This document shows, one piece after another, positions 6,066 through 7,123 of a DNA stretch of 7,123 bases. Positions within the stretch are counted from its first letter, which is position 1. Each line of letters opens with the position of its first letter. The DNA is taken from positions 1 through 7,123 of the forward strand of contig JAGXHD010000062.1 of NCBI GenBank assembly GCA_024636395.1, in the 5' to 3' direction. Origin of the DNA: Sulfitobacter sp. (GTDB taxonomy: Bacteria > Pseudomonadota > Alphaproteobacteria > Rhodobacterales > Rhodobacteraceae). A model generated the notes under the pieces. The model saw nothing but the letters and a program-made list of their open reading frames with translations, did not search any database and was not told where the DNA came from. The translations under genes and the position numbers were made by a program.

Positions 6066-6653
6066 CGCTTTGATGCCGTCCTGAACATTGCCGGCATCAT
6101 CTTCGTAATACCTCGAGGTTTTCACACCTGGCATCTGCTCTAGCTGCTCCATCAGGCGAAGGGGATAATATCCCTGTTCGACCGTCTCGAACCCCGGAAT
6201 TTGACGCAGGATTGCGGAGGTCGCGAGAGCACATTGCGCACCCGGAACCGCGCCTCTGGCTTCGACCAGCTGCATCGCGCGGGCGGCCTGAGCCGGGGTC
6301 ACGACAAATTCCTGACTGACCACGTGAAAAGTGTCGCGTGCATGCGCGGATTTATAGGAGGCCACCCAACCCGGTGACATGCCATAAAGGACATCGCCCC
6401 GCTCAGGCACCCGCGGATGCTCGAACGAGCCTGCGGGATCGAACATAACCGATTGCGTCCCCTGAACGAGCAGCGCCGTGTGCGCGCCCGAGCCGGACCG
6501 GTTGTTGACCATCGTGAAAAGCGTCAACTTGGGCGGACCGTTGTGCAGGTAGACCGCCGCCGCAATCGCTTCGGGCGGCGATTCCTTACCCTTTTCGGCG
6601 CAGCCCGCAAGCATTGCCGCAGACAAGATCAGCGCAAGAAAGGGTTTGAACAT
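6054..6653 (-). CDS. Lipoprotein of 199 residues, possible permuted papain-like fold
   Basis: The N-terminus is a lipoprotein signal: MFKPFLALILSAAMLAGC, with lipobox LAGC and Cys18 as the lipidated residue. Ala follows at +2, which does not suggest inner-membrane retention. A soluble domain follows. GAHTALLVQGTQSVMFDPAG (56-75) resembles the His-bearing strand of circularly permuted NlpC/P60-type folds. GAQCALATSAIL (138-149) starts with a Cys at a helix N-terminus, which would be the nucleophile in such a fold (order His58 ... Cys141). This is inference from pattern order only; the protein may instead be a DUF lipoprotein without enzyme activity. The start at ATG 6653 fits the signal peptide, but the ribosome binding site is poor. 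It lies 16 bases downstream of the oxidase subunit IV gene on the same strand, and its 3' end overlaps the convergent azlD by 12 bases. Confidence 0.82.
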   Translation of the reverse strand: MFKPFLALILSAAMLAGCAEKGKESPPEAIAAAVYLHNGPPKLTLFTMVNNRSGSGAHTALLVQGTQSVMFDPAGSFEHPRVPERGDVLYGMSPGWVASYKSAHARDTFHVVSQEFVVTPAQAARAMQLVEARGAVPGAQCALATSAILRQIPGFETVEQGYYPLRLMEQLEQMPGVKTSRYYEDDAGNVQDGIKALAQ

Positions 6654-6669
6654 TGTTTGAAATTTCAGA

Positions 6670-6804
6670 TCAGCGGGCGAAAACGGCCATGAAAAGAAGG
6701 ATCCCGATAATTACGATAACAGCCCTCGTCACGAAAGTCATAAAGCCGTCAAACGTCTTTTGCTGGGTGTCTGTATTCATCGAGCCATGTTCATGTTCGG
6801 CCAT
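6670..6804 (-). CDS. aa3-type cytochrome c oxidase subunit IV
   Basis: This 44-residue membrane protein matches the small subunit IV of alphaproteobacterial aa3-type cytochrome c oxidases (COX4_pro_2 type, as in Paracoccus and Rhodobacter). The polar start MAEHEHGSMNTDTQQKTFDG (1-20), with paired His residues and the QQKTFDGFM block, is characteristic. It is followed by one membrane helix (about 21-43) and a TGA. The subunit sits beside the oxidase core in the inner membrane and has no known catalytic role. The ATG (6804-6802) has AAAGGGA ending 7 bases upstream. It stands apart from oxidase subunits I-III, none of which are in the window. The gene is very short and easily missed by size cut-offs. 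It is probably co-transcribed with the lipoprotein gene downstream. Confidence 0.88.
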   Translation of the reverse strand: MAEHEHGSMNTDTQQKTFDGFMTFVTRAVIVIIGILLFMAVFAR

Positions 6805-6908
6805 TTCAATGTCCCTTTCAGCGAGATTGGCTATGTGTTGGGCAGGGGTTACGGTATTTTCTTACGGCTGTCACGCCAGTTTCGGCCGATATGTACAAGA
6901 CGCCGCAG
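6805..6908 (-). promoter_or_regulatory. Upstream region of the oxidase subunit IV gene
   Basis: These 104 bases without a gene hold the ribosome binding site AAAGGGA (6818-6812). They also hold a direct repeat TTACGG at 6849-6854 and 6862-6867 on the plus strand, offset by 13 bases. A GTGACA-like box on the minus strand (about 6874-6869) lacks a good -10 at 17 bases, so no promoter is called firmly. No hairpin with a T-tract follows the stop of the gene to the right. Confidence 0.3.
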
Positions 6909-7123
6909 TTACGCATCGCCCTGTTCCAGATCCTGCAACAGCTTGAAGCCGATGCGGTTGGGCGCGGCTGTCTCCACCTTTTTGGGCAGAGCACGGAACA
7001 CCACGCTGAGCTGGCTCACGTGCTGGACCAGTTGCATTTTGCCGCCCTCCGCGTCGGCACCGTAGAAGGTTACGATGTCGGGATCGAAATAGCCCATGCC
7101 CTCGATCTTGAGCACGCCGGCAT
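6909..7123 (-). CDS. C-terminal part of a DUF6173-like protein (5' end outside window)
   Basis: The frame is open from the right edge to a TAA at 6911-6909, giving about 71 residues. A GTG at 7115 is the first possible start inside the window, but codons upstream of it are open and it has no visible binding site, so the gene begins beyond the edge. The blocks MGYFDPDIVTFYGAD, QLVQHVSQLSVVFRALPK and PNRIGFKLLQDLE resemble, from memory, the C-terminus of DUF6173 proteins of Rhodobacteraceae; I cannot verify this here. It looks soluble and alpha/beta, without a membrane segment. No function is known to me. It is on the same strand as the oxidase subunit IV gene, 104 bases upstream of it. Confidence 0.72.
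   Translation of the reverse strand, partial: AGVLKIEGMGYFDPDIVTFYGADAEGGKMQLVQHVSQLSVVFRALPKKVETAAPNRIGFKLLQDLEQGDA

Overview
The window looks like the chromosome of an alphaproteobacterium of the Rhodobacteraceae (roseobacter/Rhodobacter type). This rests on high GC, tightly overlapping genes, a 44-residue aa3-type cytochrome c oxidase subunit IV of the alphaproteobacterial kind, and several small proteins that resemble families I associate with that group. The assignment comes from reading the sequence, not from a database search.

Left edge to about 5.0 kb: after the 3' end of an unrecognised plus-strand gene (2-214), a minus-strand operon is transcribed leftward. Its order is fdhD - orf58 - mobA - mobB - moeA fusion - small exported protein. 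The first four junctions are 4-base stop/start overlaps (ATGA, ATGA, ATGA, GTGA). At the last junction the moeA stop codon overlaps the ribosome binding site of the exported protein. FdhD is the sulfurtransferase partner of formate dehydrogenase. MobA and MobB build the guanine dinucleotide form of the molybdenum cofactor. MoeA inserts molybdate into molybdopterin. The operon is therefore a late-stage molybdenum cofactor (bis-MGD) and formate-dehydrogenase maturation cluster, but no formate dehydrogenase structural gene lies in the window.

About 5.0-6.07 kb: azlC and azlD (again an ATGA overlap) run rightward, divergent from fdhD across a gap of about 50 bases. They encode a two-component branched-chain amino acid exporter.

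About 6.05 kb to the right edge: a minus-strand group follows. It holds a lipoprotein whose stop region overlaps the end of azlD, then a 44-codon gene for cytochrome aa3 oxidase subunit IV, then the C-terminal part of a gene cut by the window edge (possibly DUF6173).

Most noteworthy are an unrecognised 58-codon gene wedged exactly between fdhD and mobA, the fusion of MoeA to an N-terminal DUF429-like domain of about 295 residues, an FdhD with only one of the two CxxC cysteines, and an exported protein coupled to the end of the cofactor operon. No rRNA, tRNA, CRISPR array, insertion sequence or convincing intrinsic terminator was seen.
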